Shown here in pieces: positions 39,456 through 51,687 of a stretch of 64,000 bases of DNA. This stretch comes from Hermetia illucens (taxonomy: Eukaryota; Arthropoda; Insecta; Diptera; Stratiomyidae). Below the pieces are notes generated by a model. That model made no database searches. It saw nothing but the letters and a program-made list of their open reading frames with translations, and was not told where the DNA came from. The stretch spans positions 74,763,463 through 74,827,462 of the forward strand of contig NC_051854.1 of assembly GCF_905115235.1 (NCBI RefSeq). Direction: 5' to 3'. Within the stretch, counting starts at the first letter, position 1. Each line of letters starts with the position of its first letter. Made by a program: the position numbers and the translations under genes.

Positions 39456-42400
39456 AGTCTTCTTCTTCTTTTTCTTCAGCCTTTGCCCCATTCACAAGCG
39501 GGGTTGGCTCGTCATGATCTGTTTCGCCATTTTATTTTATCAAACGCCTGATCTGGATGCAATCACAAAGCTTTTAAATCCCCATCCAGCATATCAAGCC
39601 ACCGTAGCTTCGGTCGGCCTTTTAATCGCTTACCATCAACTTCGATGTCCAGACCAATCTTGGAAAGTGAATTCTCGTTAGTATAAATTACGTGACCATA
39701 CCATCAAAGACGCCGCAGTTTTTCCACGATCGCTGCAAACCTATACCGCCCGCGGATATCCTCATTTCGGATGTGATTAAAACGTGCCACGCCACTAGTC
39801 CAACGCAACATTTTTGTTTCCATTTCCGCAAGACGCCGTTCATTGTTTTTTATAGTCGGTCAACACTCAGAACCATGGAGAGTGACAGAACAGACGACAT
39901 TGCAGTAAATTTTAGATTTTTTTATCAACGTTCGTAGATACGTCGATCGCAAAGAACACCAGTTGTCGAACGCCACTTCATCCAGATTGCGTTAATGCGT
40001 AAAGCAATTTCATAACGCAGTTCTCCAGTTCTCACATTGAGCCGAGATCGCTCAGTTTTGAGCAGATCACTGCCGCTGACAGTGACTGTGCCATGGGAAT
40101 CGGTCGTCAAAAATTCACTTTTGTTTAGATTCAATCCGAGACCATGTTGCATGAGGCGATCATTCTATTTTTGGACAAGTTGCTCGAGATCACTTTTGCT
40201 ATAAGATGCCAGGAAAACATCATATGTATAAAGCAGTGTATAGGTGCTGCAGGACGTTGGATGTCCCGTGTGACAGTATCCATAACAAAACGAAAGAGGA
40301 GTGGTGAGAGGGCGCTCCCTTGATGAACACCAACAGAGACACGAAGCGATTTTAATACACCCGCCACACTCCGAACTTAACTTTTCAGATCGTGTTAGAG
40401 CAATTGAACCTAGCACACGAGTTCTTATGGCACTAAGTGTTGTTGTAGAGCATACCAGATACGCTTTCTCTAGATACAGAGATGCAATGTAACGACAGCG
40501 ATGTTTCTGACCATGTTTCACCTTAACTAATCGCGCAGGGTGTATTGCGTCAGTAGTCCCGCAGTTCTTGACAAATCCGACTTGATTTACGGTTATTTCA
40601 ACGATTTCGTGAATACGGTTGTCAAGAATGCGTCCAAAAATCTTGATGGTACAGGAAAGTATTGTCCGATCGGTAATTTGAACATTCTTCTGGACTAGCT
40701 ATCTTTTTCCGTATTGGAACTGTGGTACTTTCTTGCCAGTGAGATCGTGTTCTACCTCCCTGAATAACCCAATTGAAGAATTCACTGAACCACAGTGTTG
40801 GGTCCCAGCTCTTCGCTTCCCAGAGCTCAAATGTGATGTCGTCAGGTCCTGTTGCCTTCCCCGATTTTATTTGTTTTACTGCTCCCTCGACTTCAGTTGC
40901 GCTGACAGTTACGTCACCGTGTTTTAAGTGGGTACCTGTCTCGTGGATTTAATCGCATGGTCCTCTTCGGACACGGATTGATTTTCTGACCACAATCAGA
41001 GCCCCGCCGCAGCAAGCTACGACGGTACCAGTCTATACCGAGTGCATGACTCAGCATTCATACTGGTGGAGACTGGAGACTGGAGACCTACCTAAATCTC
41101 TACCGACCAAAGGAATACGGCACCCGTGTTGAAACGCAACACCACGCTAAGACCCAAAGGACTCTGTCCGCTTAAACGCAACCACAACCCCCATGAAGCT
41201 CCTACTAGGGACCAACCACAAATAACCGAGCTGAACGCACAAACAACAGGAGTTGACCTGAACTATGTGAATTCAGGGGTTTCCCGGTTCCCATGGTACC
41301 AGTATACCCTTGGTAAGGTTTCGTCACCTATTGCCACTTCAGATGAGTGCAGACTCGGGTCTTATCGCCCTAATTAGGCCTTTGGAGCATTCGCGTACTG
41401 CATCACGACCGACAAACCAAGGTGATACAGCGTCTCCCGGTGAAACCACTATGGAGGTTTTCCTCGGCCAACAGGGTTGCCGCCCCGTTTTCCTCACGGC
41501 CACCTCTGAGTACCAGTTGCGCTGACAAGTGAAACTGCTCCAAATGTCGGGCATGATTTTGGAAGTGAAGGGTGAACAAATTCTTCAATTGAAATCTGCT
41601 CGAAATGTTCTAGCTATCTATCTGTCGTGGCTCGACGGCCGGTAAGCAAATTACCGCTCTTGTCATTAACATGACAGAAGTATTCGATATCTTGTGTGCG
41701 TTCGTGTCGCATTGTAGTAGAGACGTTTCTTTTTACGGACCTTCATTTCAACATCATAATTCCAAAGCCACGTATCTCGATTCACGTACCGCTTACCCGG
41801 CTTGGTGACCCCGAGGGTTGCAGAAGCCTCTTTGTGGGTGATGCCTATAATTTGGTTCCACGATTCTTCCACTTTCGTCGTGGTTGGTAATCGAATAAGT
41901 GAGATCATTTCTTCTTTCTTGTCACGAAATCGCCACGCCCGCGCGGCAAACCAGTGCGTTACTCACGCTATTTTATCGGTGGATTGATTTACAGCACGGC
42001 GATCAATGGCTGGATATTGAGATGCGATTGTCTCATGGGGAACGGCTTTGCAATCAGTGACAATGGTAAAAGTCACTGTCTTATGAGAATATAGTCGATT
42101 TGCGTTTTACTATTCTCACTATAAAATGGTAAGAAGATGAAACAATCGATTGACGGACCGTGTATTGATAAGTACCAGGTCATAAGGGTCCACAAAATCG
42201 ATTATACATTCGCCAGCCTCATTATGCGCTTGAAACCCATTTCTCCCATGGCACCTGTCACCATTTGCCTTTTCACCCACGTGACCATTAAGGTCGCCGG
42301 CAATGATGATATAGTCATCAGCATCTACGTTGCAGGAATTTTTTTCGACATCACGTCGATCTGTCTGTGGTGCGTACGCGGCTAAGAATGAATAGTGTGA

Positions 42401-43030
42401 TCAACTGATATAATGGTGAGCTTCATCAGCCGATCATCAAATCTTTCGACTTCTTTAATGGCATCACGGAAACCCTCTGAGATGGCAATGCCAACCCCGT
42501 ATTAAGTGTGTGGCCTATCAAAATAGAGAAGTTTGTAGCCACTTTTACGCGTTCGCGTTTTAAGTCGCAGTTTTTGACACGAGACCATTGGGTTTTTTTG
42601 GAGCGCAGATATCAATGTGCCTTTTCAGAAGTGCTCTTGCGAGTTCCTCGGTCTTTCCAGATAGGGTGCCAATATTTGGCGTGCAGGCACATATGTTTTG
42701 TTCGGACTAACTTACTTACGTCCTGACGTGGTCCATGCGCCAAGAACCCTTACCTATTTCTCAACAGGACCGGGGCGCGTCCTGTCGCGCTGGCTGAGGT
42801 GGACGCCCTACCATTTTTCCATGGCTTGTTACTCTATCAGATTATGTTGTTTCGAACGATATTGGATACATTTTTCTTGGTCGGCCCGTCGCGGGACCTG
42901 TCATCAAGAGAGATCAGGTAGGATTTAGTATAAAGGGATAAGTCCAATTATACTTTATTTATCTTTTTCCCTGATCTCAGCCTTTTATTTTTGTTTTACT
43001 GAAGATAATACAATGGTTTGAGACCAGCAT
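39456..43030 (-). mobile_element. RTE-C LINE, longest copy, split by retroposon Q
   Basis: Most complete RTE-C here, about 2.97 kb once the insert is removed. On the minus strand: 5' leader (43030-42740, GACAGGTCCCGCGAC), APE-type endonuclease (42730-41900), a linker (41850-41570, EESWNQIIGITHKEASATLG), RT with GVHQGSALSPLLF and the YADD box region near 40220, then the tail NAIWMKWRSTTGVLCDRRIY. The 3' end is a CTT-rich run (AAG repeats on the sense strand). Several stops and frameshifts interrupt it. Confidence 0.85.
40907..41513 (-). mobile_element. Retroposon Q, full copy (607 bp)
   Basis: Inserted in the RTE-C RT region and flanked by perfect 14-bp repeats CAGTTGCGCTGACA (40893-40906 and 41514-41527). 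It is the reverse-strand counterpart of 59054-59664. Strand is assigned relative to that copy, since the true polarity is unknown. It has no long frame and no A/B boxes that I could find. Confidence 0.85.
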
Positions 43031-43555
43031 GCTATATTAATAGTATGGCGGAGTCAGAAGAATAAAAATACATATACATATATGAAAGTCATACATGAAG
43101 GTGCAGTGGGAATTCCATTGTTGGATGCTATGAAGGGGAAGGTATTATCCTAGAATGGTCAATAAATTGTTTAGCCTAGATCGACTCCGCACAAAGCTAT
43201 GGAGGATCAGTACAAACTTCCCGCGAAATCACGAAAGGATTTGAGAAACTTTTCTAGAGGCAGACGGTTGGTCTGCACTGCACTGGTCCTCATTCAAGAG
43301 GCAAGAGCAGCCACAGGTTGAGAGAATCAAATAGCTGGAAAAATTGGTCAAATTCGGAAAATCCCCGTCATCTTTATTATGCATTATAATGGTTAATGGA
43401 CAAAATTTATCTTTTCATAAAATAAACTTGAGCCGGGCTTCGAAAACTCGGGAAAAAGTAATGTCACCATTACTCTGTAAAATTTCATGAATACGAGGAA
43501 AATTTATGATTAGCGGTTTGGAGCCGTAATTTCACCGAATCAAACCAATATTGCA
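43031..43555. other. Spacer, nothing recognised
   Basis: AT-rich sequence with no identified element. Confidence 0.3.
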
Positions 43556-43559
43556 AAGC

Positions 43560-43955
43560 GCGAGATAAGGGTTTGATAATTACCCGCCATAAAAACCCAA
43601 GAACTATTCACACACTCCCAAGCAATGACTATGCCCTATTACTTTTCAAATTTAATGACGAGAAGTAATAAAAGATATTTTAGCTTTCCGAAAATAGAAC
43701 TATTTAAATTCAAAGTTCATTTTGCTGCAATATGCAATCCATTATAAATTTATTGACGATGTCATGGTGTCATTAGAAATTTATTGGTATCGTTAATTTA
43801 AGAAGCTGTGAATCATTTCCTGAAGAGTGCGTCAGTTACGTGTAGAATTGCAAAAGATAACAATTAAAGAGATACAAACACCGCTGGAATAGTAGTATAA
43901 ACTACAGGTGCCATATGAGAGTAGTTGATACTGATAAACCTGAATAAATATGAAT
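43560..43955 (+). promoter_or_regulatory. Distal block upstream of FABP3, weakly conserved
   Basis: The most diverged member of the distal blocks. Shared points in order: a TTTCCGAAAATAG start, TTCAAAGTTCA, ATTATAAATTTATTG, CAGTTACGTG then AAAGATAAC, and AATAAATATGAATAAAT. It lies 12.7 kb before the FABP3 ATG. Confidence 0.35.
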
Positions 43956-44089
43956 AAATAATACATGTCCCATTAATGGGTGGAATGTTGTGGATTACTA
44001 GTGAATCTGCACAATATGTTCCCCCCATTGACCCCACAACCTCTTTTAGTTTGTAAGAAAGAACCTCAACTTGCACACCCAATACTCTT

Positions 44090-45540
44090 TCCATCGTTTT
44101 TGAAGACGTTGCTGAGCGAAGTCGCTCTGAGCCTGTAGAAAATGACATTCAGCATCATATTAAAACTACTGACTCCCCTACCTTTTCTGGGAAACGTCTA
44201 TTTTCACCGCAAAACCTCGCAGTTACGCAGAAAAAGTTCGAAGAACTTTAGCAAGGTTTTTACAGACCTTCACAGAGCTGTTGATCTTCGCCATTTGACA
44301 TGATCCCTAAACCCAACGACAAATGGAAAGCTTGTGGCGATTGGAGACGTATTAATGCTTGGACGATTCCAGACCAATACCCTATTCCACTCATCCACGC
44401 CTTTGCGACCTTGGACTTAGTTAAGCATATCACCAATCCCTGCAGTATCCGAAGACATTCCGAAACGCGAGTGTGCATACCAATATGACGGCGAGATCTT
44501 GGGCGGCCCATTAATGAAGCCAAGACGAAATACGTAGTGCCGACGCACATAAGCACTAAAATCCAGAGAACTAACAGCGTCAAATAGCACTGGTCAAATG
44601 AGATCAATAGAGGCAAATACAACTTCAACCGTTGATAATTTCTCCTATCTAGGGTTAATGCAGTCATTCACGCTTTCAATCTCTGAATTCTTTCATTGAT
44701 GCCACACATCTCCAGAGAGAGGCGCACATCGACGCTACATAACTTTTGTTCTTATGCCACCCTCAACCTAAATTTCATGTCAATTTTTGGCTTTAATAAT
44801 TGGATTAGGTTGAAAATCACAATCAATAACAGTTATGACGATGAAATCCGCGCACGGTTGTTGACTGCCTACACAGCCTATTTCAGTTTAGAAAAACTTA
44901 CTAAATCCTGCTCAATAGGTTGAAGTGCTCACTTAATTGATGTGCGTGAGGATGATCCAACCCGGAAGTTTATAAAGGCAACATTTCTTGGAGAAAAATA
45001 AGGCGTGGCAGACCCGAGTCAGATGAAGTGATGGCATAGGGTAGGATGCCAGCCAGCTTTTAGTGATATCGAATTGGTGGACCTCGATCATCTGATTAGC
45101 CCTGAAGACATCCAACCAGGCTCAGTAAAATAGCAAGTGATTTCGAACTTCCCGCTTCTGAGAATATGAGAAGCTTATTGAACATGTTAAACTTTTACCA
45201 TCGTTTCTTGCCTAAGGCCGCCCAACATCAATCGATACTTAACGCTGATTTGCCTGGGTCGAAGATTCAATATAGCCACCTAATTGTGAGGTCCCTTTAG
45301 CCTGTCCGAGTGTCTGAGATCACTAAGTGACATTTGGTGGAAACTACACTTCTGGTATTCTCACAATAAGACGCAAACCAAGCCGTATTTGGCAACTCTT
45401 CAGACATTGCCGTAAGTGCTGCCCTTCACCTGGTTGGTCGTTCCCCGCTTACGGTGCTTGTATCGTAAACTGTGTTTATATTAAAAATGTCTTACCGCTT
45501 AGTGGAACACCAATGGGCCCGCTCGCTTAAAATGAAACAC
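44090..45540 (+). mobile_element. Ty3/Gypsy fossil split by an RTE-A insertion
   Basis: Broken pol remnant of a Ty3/Gypsy LTR retrotransposon. RT start with KPNDKWKACGDWRRINAWTI lies at 44300-44380; the later RT part with LPENMRSLLNMLNFYHRFLP and RNase H-like sequence lies at 45150-45430. RTE-A sequence separates the two. It is old, with many breaks and no LTRs seen. Confidence 0.65.
44480..45090 (+). mobile_element. RTE-A LINE inserted in the Gypsy fossil
   Basis: It carries RTE-A landmarks in order: GAAGCCAAGACGAAATACGT (EAKTKYV), NSYDDEIRARLL, NRLKCSLN, DPTRKVYKGN equivalent and the GGCATAGGGTAGGATGCCAG tail with GATATCGAATTGGTGGACCT. The middle is disturbed by about 140 bp of foreign sequence, and the 3' tail is lost. 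Confidence 0.65.
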
Positions 45541-46005
45541 TAACTTAAGTTAACCGCAGATAGTTAGACGGTCTTCTCTGCAATTCGAATGGAATGACTG
45601 CATCCCAGTTATGAGTAACGTGTTCTGCAGCAGCGGCAAGTTCCTCCCTACCTTGATTTGTCCAAGGCACAATACCTGGTGATAGTATTCGGCTGATATA
45701 AGCATATCGATTCGTCTCGATTTGTTGAACCATGGGTTAAACAATTTGATGTTTTTGTAGATAATCCAAAAAGATAGACCAGACGTCCGTGGCGAATAAT
45801 CTCCTCGATTCCGATTAAATAATTAGCGTTTCCAGCTTCGAATTTCCCGCTCCTCGTACGCGCATTAGCTTGGAATTATTTGCCTATAAGATGTCGAATT
45901 TCCGCAGTAGCCTCTCTGATACTATATTGACTTGGGAGCCGGAATCTAAAATCGATGATTGCCCTTTCAAATTAACTAACTATTAACTATCATCGCCAAG
46001 AGCGG
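45541..46005 (-). mobile_element. BEL/Pao LTR-retrotransposon fossil (protease region)
   Basis: Short minus-strand remnant of a BEL/Pao element, recognised by an aspartic-protease motif (LDSGSQVNIVSERL) and by IDMLISAEYYHQVLCLGQIK downstream of it. Fragmentary and old; no LTRs seen. Confidence 0.6.
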
Positions 46006-46009
46006 TCAA

Positions 46010-46480
46010 AGTAACGTTCTTGTTTTTAAAGTTTTGTGTAAAACAAAACCTTATTAAAATCAGGTTACTGGCTGGCTGTCCGTCTGTCTGTCTGTCACAT
46101 GCATTTTTCTCGGAGACGGTTATAGCGATTGACACCAAATTTGGTGGAAAGTTGGAAACTGCGAGCGCTTACTCATACAGTAAGTTACATCATTCTAATC
46201 GAATTTAAGGGGAGGGGATCCCCATACTGAGATCTTTAAACTATGAGAATCCTCTACAAAGGAAATCTGATACTAAAAACTTTGGTTTAATGCATCTGTT
46301 TTCCGAAAACTTCCAAGCGGCTGTATAATTCGAATCCGACAAGGATAGATGTAGTATCAAGCCACCTCGCTTCACAGATTCGTTTTCAAATACCAAATTT
46401 TTTTCATTTCGGGTTATTTGCTGATTGTTTGTCATATGGGAAAACAGGTCGAAAAATAACTGTCACTGTAGATAGTCGTC
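46010..46480 (+). repeat. Repeat R, left part
   Basis: Starts GTGTAAAACAAAACCTTATT, then a CTGTCTGTCTGTCTGTC run, GACACCAAATTTGGTGG and GAATTTAAGGGGAGGGGATC. Only the left half is recognisable; the rest drifts. Confidence 0.65.
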
Positions 46481-46579
46481 CTAGAACTTGGGAAAGTGAA
46501 ATTTTTGCAGATTTGCTCTTAAGCTTCTCCCAACGATTGGTCGCCGCGTGAACATCCAATGAATTGTTTTTACCATCAC

Positions 46580-48960
46580 TATCAATGCATGCTACACTTC
46601 TCCCTCTCGAACCCTACCTTGTCGTGGTGGGGGAGCCTGCGAGTTTACTATAATACTATACTAAAGGTGTCCACAACCACCTGAAGATAAAAGAGAGGAT
46701 TCTAACTCTCCAAGTGGTAAGAAGTCACAGACTTCGAATCTACCTTTGACTTTTAGAAATCATGTTGTGGTCGAGAACCGGATTTGGAGGCCGCATCAAA
46801 TTCATGTTCCTCACGGAGAAATCTGTGGAAGACAGACTCTCCACTTCAGTGGAAAACCTACAATCGATGTCTACGGCGCCTCAGCCAGAAAGGATAGTAC
46901 AGCAACTCCCTTAACGAGAGGAACTGGAAACTTGACTACAACCGGGCTGTAGATGACACTGTTGTCTCATTCTTCTAAAAAACGGGACAAGACGGCTCGG
47001 TAGAAGCAAATTTCAGCCGCAAAAAAGAAGGGACTATAGGCTTGCCTGCCAGAAACTTCTCCTCCGTCTTTACCTGGAAAAGCGGAAGAAAGGAAAGTTG
47101 GTGATGTGGACGCAACTGGGCTAATTCCGGTAGGTGGAAAACAGATCCATGCAACCCAGACACCGTGAACCTTGAAGGGCTGCTAGCCGATAACAACGGA
47201 CAAGACGAATTTTCTTGCGAATGAAGACATGGACGTTACTACACCACCAAGTGGGGCGATACCCAGAGAAATCGAAGTGGCACTTTCCGCGGAAGGTGAG
47301 AACAAGCTGGTAACCCCGGTAATATCCACACTGAATGTAGCAGACTTCTCAGTTAATCGGGGTTTTTATTTTAGACTGCACTTATGTTTATAAACATAAG
47401 AGTTAATAATAATTAATCTACAGCATGCCAAAGCCTCTTCCTATCTACTGGCAACAAGGCTGGCAAAGTTGCAGGGATGTCCTTATCTATTAATGGTTCA
47501 AGAGTCATGGGTTCGTTTTAACAAAATCTGTGGTATTAGATCAATCAAGACGACTAGAATCTTCTTCGATGAAAGATCCTCGAGGCCAAGGGCCTGCGTT
47601 CTGATGTCAAAACTGATAGAGGCCACCATGCTGAGAGAATTCTGTTCCCAGGACCTAGTTGCGGTACATACCGGATTTAGTAAGAGGAGAAGCGTCATAG
47701 TTGCCTCTGCTTACTTACCCTATGATTCTCTGTGTCCTACGCTGACGCAAGAACCAAGTGATCTGGAAGTGTATACAGAATCAAGTGGCCTTGAAGTCTT
47801 AATAGGTTGTGATACGAAGGCTCAGCAAATGAAATCCTAGAGGAGAGAAGCTGTTTAATTTAATCACTTCAGCTGGTCTGAAGGCTCGTAAAACGTTCGA
47901 AACGAGACTCTTTTAGTGCATACTGTGAGGAACCTGAAGGTGTAAGGGAGGCTTCCTGGCTGTGCAGAGACCTTAATAAAGATCAGTCGGTCAAAATGGA
48001 CTCTCTTAGAAACCCGAATGGCACTTTCACGAGCTCCAGAGTTGAGTCTACACTATAAGAGAGTCTCTCTTGGAAGTACATCACCCGAGAGAATAGGCCT
48101 CAGGAGTTGGAAGAAGACAATTGGCGTTTCTGCAATCCTTTCAACAGGAAGATATTGCAAGGGAATTAGGACACCGGGCTACGTACTTTCCTCTTAGCAG
48201 AAGGTTAAAATGGTCTTCACACCTAAACCAGGAAAAGATAACTATTCAAATCCAAGGAACTTCAGGCAAATCAGCTTAACATCATTTTCGCTGAAATCTC
48301 GACTGATTGAGCGTTACATTCTCGAGAAGATGCTAAGGTCACAACCTTACCCACTGGCTTAGCAACGTGGAAAGTCCTGTGAGTCTGCTCTTCACTCTTT
48401 GCTTTCAAAGGTAGAGGACGCAACTCTGAAAGGCGAGTACGCGATGGGGGTGTTCGTGGATATTGAAGGGGCGTTTGACTGTGCGCCCTTCTAAAAACTC
48501 TGTGATGCCGGCAGAGCTCATCGTATTGATGAAACTTTAATTAAGTGTATCTACGCGATGCTAACGCAGAGATTTTTGTGTGTTGAAAACGGTGTTGATC
48601 GCTACCTAACAAAGCAAGTGACGAAAGGCTGCCATCAAGGTGGTGTTCTATAGCCACTTCTGTCGCCACTACTATGCGAACTGCAAAATCTGGCGACACA
48701 CGTTATACGGATGACGTGGCTGTGCTAGTTGTTGGTTGAGATCACAGAACAGTGTGTAGAAATACATAACGCGCCGTTGATTTTATTGACAGGTGTTGCT
48801 TCTGGCATGGACTTTCAGTTAATCCAAATAAAACCACAATGATATTATTTACAAAAAGGAGGAGACTGAATGGTCTTTATCTTCCAGAGATGAGGCGCAC
48901 AATCCTTCAACATTCCGGAGAAGTGAAATATCTGCGGGTTATTCTAGACAAGTAGCTTCT
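46580..48960 (+). mobile_element. LOA/I-like LINE, longest copy (copy 3)
   Basis: The + strand shows leader, endonuclease and RT in order. Endonuclease: LLMVQESWVRFNKICGIRSI and VAVHTGFSKRRSVIVASAYL, with a degraded GCDTKA where the catalytic GCDANAHH lies. RT: NPRNFRQISLTSFSLKSRLI, RGKSCESALHSLLSKVEDAT, GVFVDIEGAFDCAPF with the first catalytic Asp, then KGCHQGGVL. The YADD box is degraded. It ends within a repeat R copy. It is the reference for the two copies at 2.3-5.6 kb. Confidence 0.8.
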
Positions 48961-48965
48961 TTTGA

Positions 48966-49213
48966 ATTAACACTCCACTCCCACTCCCCACCTTTCTAAC
49001 AAATCTCAAAACTAAGAGCGCCTTCGAAATGTACTACCTTTCATTTGATACCCCATATGACTATATTCAGTGAAAAAAAATTGTACACCCCCCTTTTACG
49101 TGTATGGGGACCCCCCTTAAATATCAACGTAGAACGATATCACTCACTGCATGTCTGGGCGTTAACAGTTCCCACCTTCCCACCAAATTTCGTGTCAATC
49201 AGTGTAGCCGTTT
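48966..49213 (-). repeat. Repeat R, left part
   Basis: Inverse R sequence with CCACCTTTCTAACAAATCT, ACCTTTCATTTGATACCCCA and CACCAAATTTCGTGTCAATC. It is bounded by LINEs on both sides. Confidence 0.65.
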
Positions 49214-49215
49214 CA

Positions 49216-49738
49216 GCCGATGTCGAAGTGCGATAGTTTCATAAGGAGCGGCTTTGCAGTCAATGATGGTGATAAAATGTCGGCGCTTTTTGGGAATATA
49301 GTCGATTTGCTTTTTACTACTCCCACTATAAAATATAGGAAGATAAGACAATCGTTTGATGAACCATGTATTTACAAGTACAAGTTGTCATGGGTGTTCA
49401 CAAAATCGACTATACGCTCTCCATGAAGGTCGCCCGCAATATCGATATAATCATCAGCAGGCACGTTGCAGGTCTTTGTATTGAGAAGTTGCCAGAAGGC
49501 ATCTTTCTCGGCATCATGCCGATTTGTCTGTGGTGCGTATACGGTGAAGAATAGTGCGATATAATGATATAATGGTGAGCTTCATTAGCCAATCATCAAA
49601 TCGTTCGTCATAGCGTCATGGAAACCCCCAGAGATGGCAATGCCAACACCATATTGAGTGTGTAGGGTACCAAAATAGACAAGTTTATAGCCATTTTTAC
49701 CGGATCCGTATTCTATGTCCCAACTATTGTTTTGCTCG
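49216..49738 (-). mobile_element. RTE-C LINE, 5' endonuclease fragment
   Basis: The minus strand encodes KLVYFGTLHTQYGVGIAISG and adjoining endonuclease residues, matching 17.6-18.2 kb and 42.0-42.7 kb. It ends at the VRAKQ codons (CCGAGCAAAACAAT), where SINE-t begins. Confidence 0.75.
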
Positions 49739-49880
49739 GGATGGCTCCAATGGTTAGAGTGCAGGGCTGTCGCAGCAAAAGGTGGCGGTAAAAATCTCAC
49801 AAGTGGTAAAGGGATTTGTTATCGTGACTGGATGTCGGATACCAGTCGACTCAAGTTGTCTCTGGACGGAGTGTATACAG
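49739..49880 (+). mobile_element. SINE-t, head region (copy 4)
   Basis: Plus-strand head of the tRNA-derived SINE, with ATGGCTCCAATGGTTAGAG (A-box-like) and GGTGGCGGTAAAAATCTCAC (B-box-like) at tRNA-like spacing. The body GGATTTGTTATCGTGACTGG and ATGTCGGATACCAGT follows. The tail is not recognised; a Tc1 element begins at 49888. Confidence 0.65.
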
Positions 49881-49887
49881 TCTGTTA

Positions 49888-51118
49888 CATAAGAGCGTGG
49901 TCACTGTTAAATAATAGCAACAATTGATTTTTCGAAAATTCGCAAATTTATTGATAATTTGGTCGTCAATACTCAATGCAAATACCTCAGTAGCAAGTCC
50001 AATCTCCTGCATTGTCAATTATGGCCTGGCACCGTCGGGGCATACTTTCCACTAGTTTTTCTGCATATTCTACCCGAAAAGACCTCCAAATTTTCCGAAT
50101 TTGTCGAGAAAGTTTATCTAAATTACATGGCTTGCGTCTGCGAAGCTGCATTTTCATCAGAGTCCACACATTTTCTATGGGATTTGCATCCGGTGACTGA
50201 GATGGCCAATCTAAAGTGACAACTCCGTTTTGCGCCTTTCACTCGCTACACGCTCGACTCCGATGTTTCGGATTGTTGTCCTCTTGAAGGATCCAGCTTT
50301 CATTTTTCTTGGTATACCATTACTTAGCAGATGTGTAACAAAGCCTTTTGATATATTTTATTCATTTTTTCGGCATTTAAATTCTCGGTAAATAAGAACA
50401 AAGTACCGAAACCCCCAAACATGGACCTTGACGGGGTGTTTAACAGTCCGTTGAAGCATCCTACTGATGGAGGTTGTCCAGGCGTGTTTGATGTTCAGAA
50501 ATGCCCAGAAGGAGGATTCATAAGAAAAAATTGCGTTGCTCCAATCGCGGTCCAAGTTTTCCTTCGCCCATTCCACTCATTTTTCAACGTGTTTTGCACT
50601 CAACATTGGTTTTTCCAAAGTACTGCGATATTTCAGTTTATTGGCAAGCAAGTGCCTGTGAATCGTTCCGTAAGATATGTCAACACCTTTTGCTTTCAAT
50701 TTCACAGCAGCTTCACGTAAAGTCAAAGTTGGATCTTTCGAGAACAATGCGAGAATCTCTTTTTCGTCTTTTTTTGAGATTTTGCTTGCACTTCCGCGAT
50801 GAGGAAAATCATCAACGTTACTGCCTTTTTATAACGATTTATCCACTTGCTAACGAACTGCTTCGACTTTCCCATATATTTCGCAGCAGCAGTTTGCGTT
50901 AATTTGGGTCCTTTTTCATGCAAACATAGAAAAATTGCCTCAAAGCGAGAAGCGTAAACAGCACTCATTTCGAAAAACCACTCAATTGAAGACTAAATTT
51001 GACAGAGAGCTGACTTTTTACAAAAAGCATGAAGGACTGAGGTGCCCTCTATGTCATAGAAAAAGAAACAGGACGCTCTGATTTTTTATCTTCGTGTAAC
51101 AGTGACCACGCTCTTATG
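49888..51118 (-). mobile_element. Tc1-type DNA transposon (DD34E), inactive
   Basis: A 1,231-bp element between TA dinucleotides (49886-49887 and 51119-51120). Near-perfect terminal inverted repeats read CATAAGAGCGTGGTCACTGT at the left end and the reverse at the right. The minus-strand transposase starts at 50968 with MSAVYASRFEAIFLCLHEKG and a helix-turn-helix (TQTAAAKYMGKSKQFVSKWI). The second catalytic Asp is in EDNNPKH and the Glu in SPDANPIENVW, 34 residues later, giving DD34E. The first Asp is replaced (FSYES for FSDES), and frameshifts split the gene, so it cannot move itself. Confidence 0.85.
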
Positions 51119-51227
51119 TAACAGGCGAAAATTGGTGATTGTAGCAGTGCATACACTTTGCCACCTTGAGGGCAAGTGATTGGATCGTTGACATATTTAT
51201 TATACATATGCTACATACATAAGTTCA

Positions 51228-51687
51228 ATGCCGTTAATGCTGTTTTTAAGTTTGTTTGTAAAACAAAACCTCATTAAAATCGGTTTATTGTCTGTCTGTC
51301 ACACGCAAACAGTTATGACCATTGACATCGAATTTGGTAGAAAGGTGGAAACTGCCAACGCCCACGCATACAGTGAGTTACATGATTCTACGTCGAATTT
51401 AAGGCGGGGGGTCCCCATACATTCAAAAGCGGGGTGTACATTTTCTTTTTCACTGATACTGTGGTATATCAAACGAAGGGCCTCGGTTAGTGCTTTTTGA
51501 AGACGTTTTGACATTTGTCGGAAAAGTGAAGCGTATAGGAGGTCGAAAGTGGTCATTTCGTTCACATACCCATTCCCAGAAACTGTCTAACCGAAAAATC
51601 TGAAAAAAATCAAGAAGTTGTCACTGAATGGTGTCTTGGTTCCGAAATACCCTCCATGAAGATATCTGTTCAAATAAAGTTAGTATA
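51228..51687 (+). repeat. Repeat R, left two thirds
   Basis: Begins TTTTTAAGTTTGTTTGTAAA and continues with all R landmarks to ATCTGTTCAAATAAAGTTAG, where a Tigger element starts at a TA. Confidence 0.75.
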
